A DNA stretch of 64,000 nucleotides from assembly GCA_026418615.1 (NCBI GenBank), contig JAOAAY010000011.1:40824-104823 (forward strand), written 5' to 3'. How positions within the stretch are numbered: the stretch's first letter is position 1; the number at the start of each line of letters is the position of its first letter. This DNA is from Candidatus Sumerlaeaceae bacterium. Lineage in GTDB: Bacteria > Sumerlaeota > Sumerlaeia > Sumerlaeales > Sumerlaeaceae. Under the pieces are notes generated by a model, which worked only from the letters and a program-made list of their open reading frames with translations, did no database searches and was not told the origin of the DNA. A program made the translations under genes and the position numbers. Below, piece after piece: positions 43,634 to 53,650 of the stretch.

Positions 43634-44728
43634 ATGAAATACCTCGACGAATATCGCGATGCGGACGGCACGCGGCGCCTCGCCTCGGCCATTGCCGCCA
43701 TCACCACCCGCCCGTGGACCATCATGGAGGTTTGCGGCGGGCAAACTCACGCCATTGTCCGGTTCGGGGTGGACGAGTTGCTGCCTCCCTCCCTCACGCT
43801 CGTCCATGGTCCCGGCTGCCCGGTGTGCGTCACGCCGTTGGAACTCATTGACCGCGCCATCAGCATCGCCTCGCGGCCCGGCGTGATCTTCTGCTCGTTT
43901 GGCGACATGCTTCGCGTGCCCGGCAGCCAGACGGATCTGCTCAGCGTCAAAGCGCGCGGCGGCGATGTGCGCATCGTGTACAGCCCCCTCGACGCGCTGC
44001 GGCTGGCCCGCGACAATCCCAACCGCGAAGTCGTGTTTTTTGCTGTCGGCTTCGAGACGACCGCGCCTGCCAACGCCATGGCGGTACTGCAGGCGCGCGA
44101 GTCCGGCATCGGCAATTTTTCTGTTCTCGTCAGCCATGTGCTGGTGCCGCCGGCCATGGAAGCCATTCTCTCTGCGCCCGACTGCCGCGTGCAGGGCTTC
44201 CTCGCCGCCGGCCATGTCTGCGCCGTCATGGGCTACGACGAGTATGTTCCCATCGCCGCGAAATACCGGGTACCGATCATCGTGACCGGCTTCGAGCCTT
44301 TGGATATTCTGCACGGCGTTTACCTGTGCGTGAAGCAGTTGGAAGAGGGCCGGGCGGAGGTAGAAAATCCGTATGCGCGCGTGGTACGCCGCGCCGGCAA
44401 TCAGCCCGCGCAGGAGGTGGTGCGCCGCGTTTTCCGCGTCGTGCCGCGCAAATGGCGCGGCATCGGCGAGATCGCCCACAGCGGCTACGGCCTCAACGAG
44501 GGCTTCGAAGCATTCGACGCAGAGCGGCGCTTTGGCGTCGCGGAGGTCAGCGTGCAGGAACCGCAGGAGTGCATCAGCGGCCTCATCATGCAGGGTCTGA
44601 AGAAGCCTCACGACTGCCCGGCGTTCGGCACGCGCTGCACGCCCGAGCGACCCCTTGGCGCGACCATGGTCAGCAGTGAGGGCGCCTGCTCCGCTTATTA
44701 CCGTTACCGCCGGACCGGTCCATCGTGA
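43634..44728 (+). CDS. hypD: Hydrogenase maturation protein HypD
   Basis: A 364-residue iron-sulfur protein that assembles Fe(CN)2CO with HypC for [NiFe]-hydrogenase. Conserved pieces are [64 protein letters not shown], and the C-terminal cluster residues in [17 protein letters not shown] and [10 protein letters not shown]. It overlaps hypE. HypA, B, C and F are not in the window, nor is a hydrogenase. Confidence 0.97.
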   Translation: MKYLDEYRDADGTRRLASAIAAITTRPWTIMEVCGGQTHAIVRFGVDELLPPSLTLVHGPGCPVCVTPLELIDRAISIASRPGVIFCSFGDMLRVPGSQTDLLSVKARGGDVRIVYSPLDALRLARDNPNREVVFFAVGFETTAPANAMAVLQARESGIGNFSVLVSHVLVPPAMEAILSAPDCRVQGFLAAGHVCAVMGYDEYVPIAAKYRVPIIVTGFEPLDILHGVYLCVKQLEEGRAEVENPYARVVRRAGNQPAQEVVRRVFRVVPRKWRGIGEIAHSGYGLNEGFEAFDAERRFGVAEVSVQEPQECISGLIMQGLKKPHDCPAFGTRCTPERPLGATMVSSEGACSAYYRYRRTGPS

Positions 44729-45801
44729 TGTCGCAAGGCCCGACCGGTTTCGCCCTTTCGTGCCCGATCCCCATCTCGGACTACCCCGAGGTGCTGCTGG
44801 CGCACGGCGGGGGCGGGCGGTTGATGCGGCAGTTGATTGAGCGCATGTTTTTTGCGGCATTCGGCGGTTCGGACGCGCCGGCAGGCGACAGCGCCGTGCT
44901 CGATCCGGCGCGCGACCTCGCGGGCGCGGGACGGAGGCTGGCTTTCACCACCGATTCGTTTGTCGTACGGCCCCTCGAGTTTCCCGGCGGCGACATCGGC
45001 AAACTTGCCGTTTGCGGCACGGTGAACGACCTCGCCATGGCCGGGGCACGGCCGGCGGTGCTCTCGGCGGGTTTCATTCTTGAGGAGGGGCTGCCGATGG
45101 AGACGCTGTGGCGCGTGGTGTGCTCGATGCGCGACACGGCGGCCACCGCGGGCGTGCGGATCGTCACGGGCGACACAAAAGTGGTGGACCGCGGCAAAGG
45201 CGACGGTATTTTCATCAACACCACTGGCATTGGCGTGCTGGATCACGACCTCGACATCGGTCCGGCGTCGGTGCGCGAAGGCGATGCGGTTTTGGTCAGC
45301 GGCGACCTCGGCCGGCACGGCATTGCCATTATGGCCGTTCGGGAAGGGCTGGAGTTCGAGTCGCCAATCCAGAGCGACTGCGCGCCGCTGTGGGAGCCTG
45401 TGCGGGCGCTGTTGGAGGCGGGCGTTGCCGTGCGGTGCCTGCGTGACCTGACACGCGGCGGCCTCGCCAGCGCGCTCAACGAAATCGCCGCGGACACGGG
45501 CTTGCGCATCCACATTCGCGAGGCGGCTGTGCCCGTAAGCGAGGGCGTGCGCGGCGCCTGCGAAATTCTCGGTTTCGACCCGCTCTATGTGGCTAACGAG
45601 GGCCGCTTCGTCGCGTTCGTTGCGCCGGAGGACGCCGAGCGGGCCGTCGCCGCGCTGCGGGCGCATCCGGTCAGTTCCGGAGCGGCCATGATCGGCGAAG
45701 TGGCGCAGGGTAGCGGCGGGATGGTGACGCTGCAGAGTTCCATCGGCGCCAATCGGATCCTCGACCTGCTCAGCGGTGAGCAACTGCCCCGGATCTGCTG
45801 A
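44725..45801 (+). CDS. hypE: Hydrogenase maturation protein HypE
   Basis: A 358-residue ATP-dependent dehydratase that turns the C-terminal Cys carbamoyl group into thiocyanate for the hydrogenase CN ligands. It has [11 protein letters not shown], a PurM-like fold with [39 protein letters not shown] and [10 protein letters not shown], and it ends in the diagnostic PRIC with the reactive terminal Cys. The start is GTG 44725 followed at once by ATG 44728, overlapping the hypD stop. Confidence 0.97.
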   Translation: MMSQGPTGFALSCPIPISDYPEVLLAHGGGGRLMRQLIERMFFAAFGGSDAPAGDSAVLDPARDLAGAGRRLAFTTDSFVVRPLEFPGGDIGKLAVCGTVNDLAMAGARPAVLSAGFILEEGLPMETLWRVVCSMRDTAATAGVRIVTGDTKVVDRGKGDGIFINTTGIGVLDHDLDIGPASVREGDAVLVSGDLGRHGIAIMAVREGLEFESPIQSDCAPLWEPVRALLEAGVAVRCLRDLTRGGLASALNEIAADTGLRIHIREAAVPVSEGVRGACEILGFDPLYVANEGRFVAFVAPEDAERAVAALRAHPVSSGAAMIGEVAQGSGGMVTLQSSIGANRILDLLSGEQLPRIC

Positions 45802-45810
45802 CTGCGATGC

Positions 45811-46809
45811 CTACCGCCGGCGGCTGCGTGGCCGCTGGCGCTGCTCGGCGAGCAACTTGTGATAGCCGGCGAGGCGGTCGGGCGCGAGGATTCCCTGCTC
45901 GACGGCCCGGCGCACCGCACAGTCAGGCTCGGAAGCATGGCGGCAGTCGGTAAACCGGCATTCGGCGGCCAAAGTTTCGATGTCTTCGAAACTCTCGGCC
46001 AGTCCCGTGGCTCCCTCCCACAACTGCAATTCGCGCATGCCGGGGTTGTCTATGATCAGGCCTCCGCCGGCGTGCTCGGGCAGCAAGATCAATTCGCGGT
46101 GCGTTGTGGTATGGCGCCCGCGCCCGTCTTCGCGCACTTCGGCGACTGCCTGCCGCTCTTCGCCAAGGAGCGCGTTGATGAGCGTGGATTTTCCGACGCC
46201 CGAGGATCCGAGCAACGCGGCCGTGCGCCCCGCGGCAAGGTATGGCCGCAGCCCGTCGAGGCCCAGCCCGGTCAGGGCGCAAATGACCAGCACCGGAGCG
46301 CCGGCCGCGACTTGGCGTGCTTTGGCCTCTGCGGGCGCCGGGTGGGCGCACAGGTCGGCCTTGGTGAGTACGATCACCGGTTGTGCGCCACATTCGCGGG
46401 TGAGCGCAAGATAGCGCTCGAGACGCCGGGGATTGAAATCGCGGTCGAGCGAGGTCAGGATGAGAATGACATCCACATTGGCCACCAACACCTGCTCGCG
46501 GCCGGGTCTGCCCGGTGCTGCGCGGGAAAATTTGTTTCGTCGGGGCAGCAAGCCGGCAACCACTGCATGCTCCGGTCCGTCGGCAGCCTCGAGGATGACC
46601 CAGTCGCCGACGACGGGACGCTCCTCCGCGCGCCGAAGACGGCCCGCTAAACGGGCGGTGACTTCGCCCGTCGCCGTCCAAGTTGTGCAAAACGCCCCGT
46701 GCGCAATGGCCACCCGGCCGGGCCAAGTCCTTGACGGGTTGCGGCCAATGCGCTCCTCCCACGCGCGTTGGAAGTCCGGGCCCCATCCGAGTTGTTCAAG
46801 ACCATCCAT
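45811..46809 (-). CDS. rsgA: Ribosome small-subunit-dependent GTPase A
   Basis: A 332-residue circularly permuted GTPase for 30S maturation. An N-terminal OB fold is followed by the G domain in permuted order: LTKAD (G4), then GSSGVGKSTL (G1), HTTTHRE (G2) and DNPGMREL (G3). The C-terminal zinc site is ECRFTDCRHASEPDCAV. It meets hypE tail to tail with a nine-base gap. Confidence 0.95.
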   Translation of the reverse strand: MDGLEQLGWGPDFQRAWEERIGRNPSRTWPGRVAIAHGAFCTTWTATGEVTARLAGRLRRAEERPVVGDWVILEAADGPEHAVVAGLLPRRNKFSRAAPGRPGREQVLVANVDVILILTSLDRDFNPRRLERYLALTRECGAQPVIVLTKADLCAHPAPAEAKARQVAAGAPVLVICALTGLGLDGLRPYLAAGRTAALLGSSGVGKSTLINALLGEERQAVAEVREDGRGRHTTTHRELILLPEHAGGGLIIDNPGMRELQLWEGATGLAESFEDIETLAAECRFTDCRHASEPDCAVRRAVEQGILAPDRLAGYHKLLAEQRQRPRSRRR

Positions 46810-46984
46810 AGCACCTTGGGCTTACTGACGCCTCAGGCGGCTTGTTCTCCAACGGGCGAATGTCTTCTCACTCAATGGTATACACTTCGGTTCAAGCAGT
46901 GGGTGAGGTTTACGGCCTTCCTGCTCCAACCCAAGACTCATCGCATCGCCGGGCAAACTGGCTGCGACTTGCCAGCCCTGCCCG

Positions 46985-49597
46985 ATGAGGAGGCTGGCAC
47001 ATAGCGTCGTGTCCATTTCCGGCCCGTATCCCGATTTCACCCCGCCCCCCCATCTGTTAGAGCGGATCTATGAAACGATGCGGGACGGCGTGTGTGGTTT
47101 TGACCCACAGGGGCGAATCGTGTTTTGCAATCCGGCCATGGCGCTGTTGGTGGGGCGGCCCATTGAGGCGTTGATCGGGCGCACGCCCGCCGAGGCGTGG
47201 AACGCTCGCAAATCCGAGGGTGCCGGTGGAAGCCGTTCCAGCAGCAGCGCGGTAGAATGGGAGATTGTCCTGCCGGACGGACGGCGCCGCTATGCCATGG
47301 CCAAGTCTTTTGACCTGACCACGACGCCTCCCATTGTTGTGTCCATTTTTCGCGATGTCACCGAGCGGCGACGCCATCAACGCGTGAATGACGCCATTGG
47401 GCGTCTGGGAGTAGGACTGGCTGCCGCCGAAACGATGGATCGCATCATCGCATTAGTGGACGATGCGGTTCGAGCGCTGCTACTGTGCGATGCTTTTTAT
47501 TTTGCCGAGTTTGATCCTACCCGATTGTCGTTGCACATTCTTAGGCTCACCGATGTGATTGACGGCCGTATTCAAGAGTTCGAGGCGCCGGAGATCTCCT
47601 TCGAACGAATTGGGGCCTCGGTCCGTGAGGCTCTTAAAGGCGACCTTGTTGTGCTCAACCGAAAGCCGGGGAATCCCGATTCCCAGGGCGGCGTGCTGTT
47701 TCCGGGCACAAAAAGACTTTCCGCGAGCCTGCTCTTCGTGCCCATCGTCAGCGGCGAGCAAACGCTGGGTGTGCTGTCAGCGCAATCGTATCGGCCCGAG
47801 GCTTTCTCCGAGCCCGACGCAGTCCTGTTGAAACGCATCGCCGATATTGCCGCACCGGCGATCAACCGTGTGCGCGCTCTCCAAGCCTTGCAGGAAAGCG
47901 AAGAGCGCTATTCGTTGGTCATCCGGGGTGCCAACGATGGTTTGTGGGATTGGAACTTACTGACAGGCATTGTCCATTACAGCGACCGCTGGTGTGACCT
48001 GATGGGGCTGACCGGCAAGGCCGTGACGCGTTCGCCCGAAGAGTGGTTTGATCGGATCCATCCCGAGGACCTGCCGACCGTGAAGGATGCGCTGAAGGCT
48101 CACCTTGACGGTCGCACGGAACACTTTGAGGTGGAACACCGGATTCTTCTGCCAGACGGGACGCAACGCTGGGTGGGGTGCCGCGGGCTGGCTTACCGGG
48201 CGCCCGATGGCCGACCGTTGCGCTTTGCCGGTTCGGCGCACGACATCACCGAGCGCAAAGAGGCTGAAGAGCGCCTTATACGGTCGGCCTTTTACGATGA
48301 GTTGACGGGCCTCGCCAACCGGGCGCTGTTCATGGAGCATCTGCAGCACGCCCTCAATTCGTGTCGCCGAAACCACGACCACCAGTTTGCCGTGCTGTTT
48401 CTCGACTGTGACCGATTCAAGGTGATCAATGACAGCCTTGGCCACATCGTGGGTGACCGGTTTCTTGTTGCGCTGGCCAACCGGCTGGCGCGCGCCGTGC
48501 GCCCGGACGACATCGTCGCGCGCCTTGGCGGCGACGAGTTTACGGTGCTGCTCGATGACTTGCGCAACTCAGAAGACGCCATCATCGTCGCCGAGCGCAT
48601 TCAGGAAGCGCTGCTCGCGGCGTTTGATGTTGAGGGCAACCATGTTTACTCCTCCGTCAGCATTGGTATCGCTTACGGTTCCGCGTCTTACGAGAAGGCA
48701 GAGGACATCCTGCGAGATGCCGACACGGCTATGTATCGGGCCAAATTGCTCGGCCGGGCGCGCCATGTCGTGTTCGATGCGCGCATGCGGACCGAGGTTC
48801 AACAGTCGTTGCGGCTTGAGACGGATTTGCACCGTGCCATTGAGCGCCAAGAATTCGAAGTGGTCTACGAACCGATCATCTGCCTGCGGACCGGGCAGTT
48901 GTGCGGCTTCGAGTCGTTGCTGCGATGGGTGCACCCGGAAAACGGTCGCACCCTGCCCGAAGTTTTCATTCCGTTTCTCGAGGAAACAGGCCTGATTACG
49001 AAACTCGGGCATTGGGGCATGCGCAACTCGTGCCGACAAGCGGCGCAGTGGCAGGCGGTTTTCAGCAGTCGCCTGCCTCGTCCGCTTGTCACCATGAATC
49101 TCTCGAGCCGGGAGTTTGCCCAGCCCGATTTGCTTCGCCGGCTTGATGAGATCATGGTCGAGTCGTCGGTGGACACTTCGCAGATCGTTATCGAAATCAC
49201 CGAAAGCACGCTCATGGGCGATTATACGCTGGTCAACGAACAACTGGAGGGCATCAAGGCACGCGGCTTCCTGCTGGGCATTGACGATTTCGGCACGGGA
49301 TACTCCTCTTTAAGTTACCTGCACCGGCTGCCCATTGACATCCTCAAGATTGACCGCTCATTTGTGCTCGCGGCCGTGTCCAGCGCGGAGAGCCGGGAGA
49401 TCGTGAAGACCATCGTCGCGCTGGCGCGCAACCTGAAGGTCAAGGTGGTGGCCGAAGGGATCGAGACGCGGGAGCATTTGGAGCAGGTTAAAGCATTTAA
49501 TTGCAACTATGCGCAGGGTTACTTCTTCTCGCCGCCGGTGTCGTCGGAGGAAGCCACCGAGATGCTCGTCAGCGGGCGGAGTTGGAAACTCTCCTGA
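46985..49597 (+). CDS. PAS-GAF-PAS-GGDEF-EAL c-di-GMP enzyme
   Basis: An 870-residue soluble regulator. A PAS domain (about 20-125) is followed by a GAF domain (about 135-300), a second PAS/PAC domain (about 305-430, ending HDITERKEAEERL), GGDEF (about 433-595) and EAL (about 605-865). The cyclase motif is intact, RLGGDEF (near 515). The phosphodiesterase set also looks complete: ESLLRW (near 641), NLSS, VIEITES, DDFGTGYSS (near 764), LKIDRSF, VAEGIE and YAQGYFF. Both activities are possible, with the direction set by sensory input. No membrane segment was seen. It is the second EAL protein in the window. Confidence 0.92.
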   Translation: MRRLAHSVVSISGPYPDFTPPPHLLERIYETMRDGVCGFDPQGRIVFCNPAMALLVGRPIEALIGRTPAEAWNARKSEGAGGSRSSSSAVEWEIVLPDGRRRYAMAKSFDLTTTPPIVVSIFRDVTERRRHQRVNDAIGRLGVGLAAAETMDRIIALVDDAVRALLLCDAFYFAEFDPTRLSLHILRLTDVIDGRIQEFEAPEISFERIGASVREALKGDLVVLNRKPGNPDSQGGVLFPGTKRLSASLLFVPIVSGEQTLGVLSAQSYRPEAFSEPDAVLLKRIADIAAPAINRVRALQALQESEERYSLVIRGANDGLWDWNLLTGIVHYSDRWCDLMGLTGKAVTRSPEEWFDRIHPEDLPTVKDALKAHLDGRTEHFEVEHRILLPDGTQRWVGCRGLAYRAPDGRPLRFAGSAHDITERKEAEERLIRSAFYDELTGLANRALFMEHLQHALNSCRRNHDHQFAVLFLDCDRFKVINDSLGHIVGDRFLVALANRLARAVRPDDIVARLGGDEFTVLLDDLRNSEDAIIVAERIQEALLAAFDVEGNHVYSSVSIGIAYGSASYEKAEDILRDADTAMYRAKLLGRARHVVFDARMRTEVQQSLRLETDLHRAIERQEFEVVYEPIICLRTGQLCGFESLLRWVHPENGRTLPEVFIPFLEETGLITKLGHWGMRNSCRQAAQWQAVFSSRLPRPLVTMNLSSREFAQPDLLRRLDEIMVESSVDTSQIVIEITESTLMGDYTLVNEQLEGIKARGFLLGIDDFGTGYSSLSYLHRLPIDILKIDRSFVLAAVSSAESREIVKTIVALARNLKVKVVAEGIETREHLEQVKAFNCNYAQGYFFSPPVSSEEATEMLVSGRSWKLS

Positions 49598-49826
49598 GGA
49601 CAAGGCCTCTCGAGCAGGGATCGGCAGCGGGTTCGTGAAACATCTTGCCCGTCGCTGGTGTCGCAATAACTTGAGAATCTCCGCTTTACGAGGGGGATGG
49701 CGGTTTGTGCCCATCCTGAAACCGGTTGAGAGAGGGTTGTTTTTTACCAGGTGCGAGCATGGTTTTTGCTCGCCTTGAGGTTTGAGCGGGCTGCTGTAAG
49801 CCGCCCATCATCACGGCAGGAGACGG

Positions 49827-51662
49827 ATGTATACGAAGTTCTTCGGCTTGGCCGAAGCACCATTCAACATCACGCCCGACTCAAAGTTTTTGTTCCTGAG
49901 TCAGCGCCACCGCGAGGCCTTGAGCGCTCTGCTTTACGGCATTCGCGAGCGCAAGGGCTTTATCTTGCTGACGGGTGAAATCGGTTCCGGGAAAACCACC
50001 ATCTGCCGCGCGCTGGTGCAGGACCTGCGCCAAGAGGATGTCAAACTCGCCCTGATCCTCAACCCGGGTCTTTCGGAGATTGAACTGCTCAAGGCGATCA
50101 ACGACGAGTTTCAGATCCCGTCGTATTATAATACGAAAAAGGGCCTCATTGACGAGTTGAACCGTTTCCTTCTGGCGGAGAACCAGAAGGGAACCAATGT
50201 GGTGCTTGTCATTGATGAGGCGCAGAATCTTGCGCCGGAACTCCTCGAGCAGATCCGGTTGTTGTCGAACCTCGAGACGGAGAGCGCCAAACTCATCCAG
50301 ATCGTGCTGATCGGCCAGCCGGAGTTGAACGAGACGCTCTCGCTGTCGCAACTCGAGCAACTCAACCAGCGAATCGCCGTCCGGTACCACATCACGCCGC
50401 TCAGCCCCGAGGAGATGTACGCGTACATCCGGCACCGCCTGTTTGTGGCGCAGGCGAAGGTGGACATCGAGTTTACCGACCGCGCGCTGGCGCTTGCCTA
50501 CGAGGCGACTCGCGGCATCCCGCGAAAAATCAATGTTTTATGCGACCGGGCGCTGCTGGGATGCTATGTGGAGGGCACCTATTCGGTTGACGAGCGCATC
50601 ATGCAGCGCGCGATCCAGGAGGTGGCCGGCTCCGAGGGCGGGGCGTTGGGTGTCAGCACCGGGCGGCTGCCCAAGGTCAAAGTGGTCGCGCCGGAAGTCC
50701 GCCGGGCCATGTTGCGCCGAGCCGCAGTCGTTGCGGGTGCCTTCGTCGGAGCCGGTCTGGTGATCACGGCGGCTGTGGCCCTGGGAATCCATGTGGCCAA
50801 CCTGACAGCGGGCTCGGAACTGGCCGGCGGGTCGCCTCCGGCGCGGACGACGCCTGCTCCGGATGCCGGCGCCGAACCGTCTCCCGCGACGCAGGACACC
50901 GCGACCACGCCGACGGGCAATGCGGAACAGCCGTCCACCGACACCGTCGTGGTCGCCGCGCCCACGCCCACCCCTGACCTTGAGCAGATTCTGCGCAAAA
51001 AGCCGAACTGGAAGTACGAGAAAAACGCGCCGCTGGTGCGGGTGAACAACCCGCGCACAGTCCTGCGGGCAGCCCAACTGAGCCTGCTCAAGGCTTGGGG
51101 CATCAATGTTGATCTCGACGAGATGAGCAAGATTAGCGAGGACCTGATCATCAATGGCGACCTCAAGTCCGATACTGTGCCCATCCATCGCATCCCGCTG
51201 TCGGAACCGTTTCACAAAGTGGTGCGCTACAATGTGCCCGTGATCGTCAAAATGAAGGACGCCGGCGAAGAGCGCAGCGAGTATGTCGTCTTGCTGCGCG
51301 CCGAAGGCGAGGCGGTGACCGTGGGCGACCCCGTATGGGGGGTGAAGACCTACAAGACACAGGATTTTCTGAAACGCTGGGTGAGCGCGACGGCCATCTG
51401 TGTGGATGTCAACCAGTTGGGCAGCATCAAGCGGGGTGACAAATCCGAGAAAGTGCGTGCCCTGCAACAATTCTTGAAGGATGAGGGTTATCTTGCCAAA
51501 CCCAGCGGAACTTTTGACATTGAGACGACCGAGGCCATCAAGAAACTGCAGGCCTACTACGAACTGAAACAGACGGGTGAACTCGACAGCATGACGCTGC
51601 TGCTGCTCAACAGCCGCATGATGCGCAACGGGCCGCGGCTCAACGCTGCGGCCGGAGGGTGA
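49827..51662 (+). CDS. GspA/ExeA-like AAA ATPase with peptidoglycan-binding domain
   Basis: A 611-residue inner-membrane ATPase. The AAA domain (about 1-270) has MYTKFFGLAEAPFNITPD, Walker A TGEIGSGKTT (about 51-60), Walker B VVLVIDEAQNL and sensor region QIVLIGQPEL. One membrane segment follows at about 295-325 (RRAAVVAGAFVGAGLVITAAVALG), then a Pro/Thr linker. Next is a degenerate C39-peptidase-like domain (about 400-525), and finally a peptidoglycan-binding domain (about 535-600; SEKVRALQQFLKDEGYL). This is the GspA/ExeA layout that, with GspB, helps the type II secretin through the cell wall. The GspB-like gene follows nine bases later. Confidence 0.92.
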   Translation: MYTKFFGLAEAPFNITPDSKFLFLSQRHREALSALLYGIRERKGFILLTGEIGSGKTTICRALVQDLRQEDVKLALILNPGLSEIELLKAINDEFQIPSYYNTKKGLIDELNRFLLAENQKGTNVVLVIDEAQNLAPELLEQIRLLSNLETESAKLIQIVLIGQPELNETLSLSQLEQLNQRIAVRYHITPLSPEEMYAYIRHRLFVAQAKVDIEFTDRALALAYEATRGIPRKINVLCDRALLGCYVEGTYSVDERIMQRAIQEVAGSEGGALGVSTGRLPKVKVVAPEVRRAMLRRAAVVAGAFVGAGLVITAAVALGIHVANLTAGSELAGGSPPARTTPAPDAGAEPSPATQDTATTPTGNAEQPSTDTVVVAAPTPTPDLEQILRKKPNWKYEKNAPLVRVNNPRTVLRAAQLSLLKAWGINVDLDEMSKISEDLIINGDLKSDTVPIHRIPLSEPFHKVVRYNVPVIVKMKDAGEERSEYVVLLRAEGEAVTVGDPVWGVKTYKTQDFLKRWVSATAICVDVNQLGSIKRGDKSEKVRALQQFLKDEGYLAKPSGTFDIETTEAIKKLQAYYELKQTGELDSMTLLLLNSRMMRNGPRLNAAAGG

Positions 51663-51671
51663 GTCGCGCCG

Positions 51672-52346
51672 ATGAGTTTCATCCTCGATGCTCTGCAAAA
51701 GGCCCGTCGCGAAAGGCCGCCCGAGGCGCAAGGCGAGCATGTGCCGCGCGCCCTGCAACCGCAGCCCATGCACTCGCGGACCCGGCCGGTTCGCCTGATG
51801 CCGATCCTGGTGCTGGTGGTTTGCTGCACGCTGCTGTGTCTGGCGGGAGTGGCCTTTGCTGTGTGGTTTGTACTAACGAGGCCCCCGGCCGCTTATCACT
51901 TGGCTCCGGCGATGGCGCCGCCTGCTGCTGCGCCGCCTGCTGTTGCGGTGCCCGCTGCTGCTGCTCCTGCGGCTCCGGCGGTGGCCGAGTTGCCCGTGGG
52001 GCGGCCCGCGCCTTCGCCGTCCGTGGCTGAACCAGTGCCTGCCATGCCGGATCTTCCGCCGCCGGTGCCGGTCAGCCAGTTGCCGCCGGTGCCGTCGTCC
52101 TCGCCGCCGTCGTATGTGGCCGCCACTCCGGCGTCCGGCACCGCCGAGCCGCCCCGAAGCACGGATGGGTTCTCGTTGGGAGCCATTTTGTTTGACACCA
52201 ACATGCGCATCGCCGTCATCAACGGCGAAATGGTGTACGAGGGGGAGGATCGTGGCGACTTCAAGGTGCTCGAGATCACGCCTCGCAGCGTGACCGTTCA
52301 GCGGCCGGGTCAGAGGCCGGTGGTGCTCGGGATGAAAACCCAATGA
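51672..52346 (+). CDS. GspB/ExeB-like secretin assembly protein
   Basis: A 224-residue inner-membrane protein with the hallmark start MSFILDALQKARRER, one membrane helix (about 40-65), a Pro/Ala linker (about 75-160) and a small C-terminal domain (GAILFDTNMRIAVINGEMVYEG...VTVQRPG) that resembles the GspB/PulB periplasmic domain. GGAGGGTGA lies eight bases before the ATG. It partners the GspA-like ATPase upstream, and the two support type II secretion along with the H-I-J pseudopilins 23 kb away. Confidence 0.88.
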   Translation: MSFILDALQKARRERPPEAQGEHVPRALQPQPMHSRTRPVRLMPILVLVVCCTLLCLAGVAFAVWFVLTRPPAAYHLAPAMAPPAAAPPAVAVPAAAAPAAPAVAELPVGRPAPSPSVAEPVPAMPDLPPPVPVSQLPPVPSSSPPSYVAATPASGTAEPPRSTDGFSLGAILFDTNMRIAVINGEMVYEGEDRGDFKVLEITPRSVTVQRPGQRPVVLGMKTQ

Positions 52347-52371
52347 CGGCTGGAAGGCGGCGGAGCAGGCG

Positions 52372-53007
52372 ATGATCGAGTTTCTGCGCGGGCGCATCCT
52401 TGCGCGCGACGGCACCCATATTGTGCTGGAATGCGGCGGTGTGGGCTACGGCGTGGATGTGCCGCTGACGACCTTGGCCCGGCTGCCTGAGGCGGGAGCC
52501 GAGGCCGAACTCCACATCTATTTCCATATGAACGAGCAGGCGGTGCGCCTTTACGGGTTTGCGTTGGGCGCGGAGCGCGACATTTTCGAGGTGTTGCTCG
52601 GGGCCACCGGGATCGGGCCCAAAACAGCGCTCGCTATTCTCTCGGCGACCGAGATTCGCACTTTGGCCCGGGCCGTAGTGTTCAATGATCTTTCCGTCCT
52701 GACCCGCATTCCCGGGGTCGGCAAAAAAACCGCCGAACGCCTCGTGGTGGAGTTGCGCGACAGGCTCAAACCTTTTGCTGATGCGTCGGGGGATGAGGCC
52801 GTTTCTTCGGCCGCGCCGGCGCGCCATGCGGCCGCTGGCGCCCCCGCCGTCCCGCAGGGCCCGGTCGCGCTCACGGCGGCCGCCCTTGTGGAACTCGGCT
52901 GCAAACCGGCCATCGCCGAGCGGGCCGCCCTTCGCGCGGCCGATCTGCTGGGCTTGGATGCGCCGCTTGAGGACCTCGTGCGCGAGGCGCTCAAACATCG
53001 CCGCTGA
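52372..53007 (+). CDS. ruvA: Holliday junction helicase subunit RuvA
   Basis: A 211-residue protein with the OB-fold start MIEFLRGRI, two helix-hairpin-helix motifs (LLGATGIGPKTALAIL at about 71-86 and LTRIPGVGKKTAERLVVEL at about 106-124) and a C-terminal helical domain that contacts RuvB. The linker is long and Ala/Pro-rich. It binds four-way junctions for branch migration. ruvB and ruvC are not adjacent. Confidence 0.96.
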   Translation: MIEFLRGRILARDGTHIVLECGGVGYGVDVPLTTLARLPEAGAEAELHIYFHMNEQAVRLYGFALGAERDIFEVLLGATGIGPKTALAILSATEIRTLARAVVFNDLSVLTRIPGVGKKTAERLVVELRDRLKPFADASGDEAVSSAAPARHAAAGAPAVPQGPVALTAAALVELGCKPAIAERAALRAADLLGLDAPLEDLVREALKHRR

Positions 53008-53065
53008 AGCGGCCGGGGCTCACCTTGCTGTTGCCAGCGCGAGCGACCGCGATGGAATGCCCGGC

Positions 53066-53650
53066 ATGAAACTCATCGTCGGGCTGGGCAACCCCGGCCG
53101 CCAATACGAGCGCACACCCCATAATGTCGGGTTTGATGTCGCGGATATTCTGGCCGTGCGCCACGGCGGCGAATGGCGCCACGAGCGGCGTTTTGAGGCC
53201 CTGACGGCCGACATCAGCCTGCCGACAGGCCGCGTTGTTCTCATGAAACCGCTGACCTATATGAACCTGAGCGGCCAGGCCGTGGCGGCATGGGCAGGCA
53301 AGAACGGAGCCGACGCCCACGAGATTCTGGTCATCAGCGACGATATCAATCTGCCGCTCGGACGCCTGCGCATCCGCCCGGACGGCAGCCACGGGGGCCA
53401 CAAGGGGCTGCTGTCGGTCATCAATTCGCTCGGCACGCTCGGCTTTCCGCGCGTGCGGATCGGCGTCAAGCCTGCCGGGGAAAACCTTGACGATGTCGTA
53501 GGCTTTGTTCTGAGCCGGATGAAGCCGGAGGATCGCGAGCGGCTGGCGCAATGCGAGGAGGAGGCAGCCGATGCGGTCGAGATGATTCTTGATAAAGGAT
53601 TGACCGCCGCCATGAATCATTTCAACGGCAGAGGGGGAGGCGCGGGGTGA
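53066..53650 (+). CDS. pth: Peptidyl-tRNA hydrolase
   Basis: A 194-residue esterase that frees tRNA from dropped-off peptidyl-tRNA. Active-site pieces are GLGNPG (Asn10 region), HNVGFDVAD (His20 region), KPLTYMNLSGQ, ISDDINLPLGRLRIR (catalytic Asp) and GSHGGHKGL. ATG 53066 begins at the family's usual MKLIVGLGN; ATG 53057 would add three residues. Its stop overlaps the tadA start. Confidence 0.96.
   Translation: MKLIVGLGNPGRQYERTPHNVGFDVADILAVRHGGEWRHERRFEALTADISLPTGRVVLMKPLTYMNLSGQAVAAWAGKNGADAHEILVISDDINLPLGRLRIRPDGSHGGHKGLLSVINSLGTLGFPRVRIGVKPAGENLDDVVGFVLSRMKPEDRERLAQCEEEAADAVEMILDKGLTAAMNHFNGRGGGAG

Noticed and set aside
46810..46984. Possible c-di-GMP (GEMM) riboswitch before the GGDEF-EAL gene
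   Set aside because: GGGCAAACTGG resembles part of the motif, but the partner GGGACGCAAAGCC-like half and tetraloop receptor are absent.
49753..49773. Hairpin GCGAGCA/TGCTCGC before the gspA-like gene
   Set aside because: Seven-pair stem without a T-run on either strand after it; nothing supports a terminator or riboswitch.
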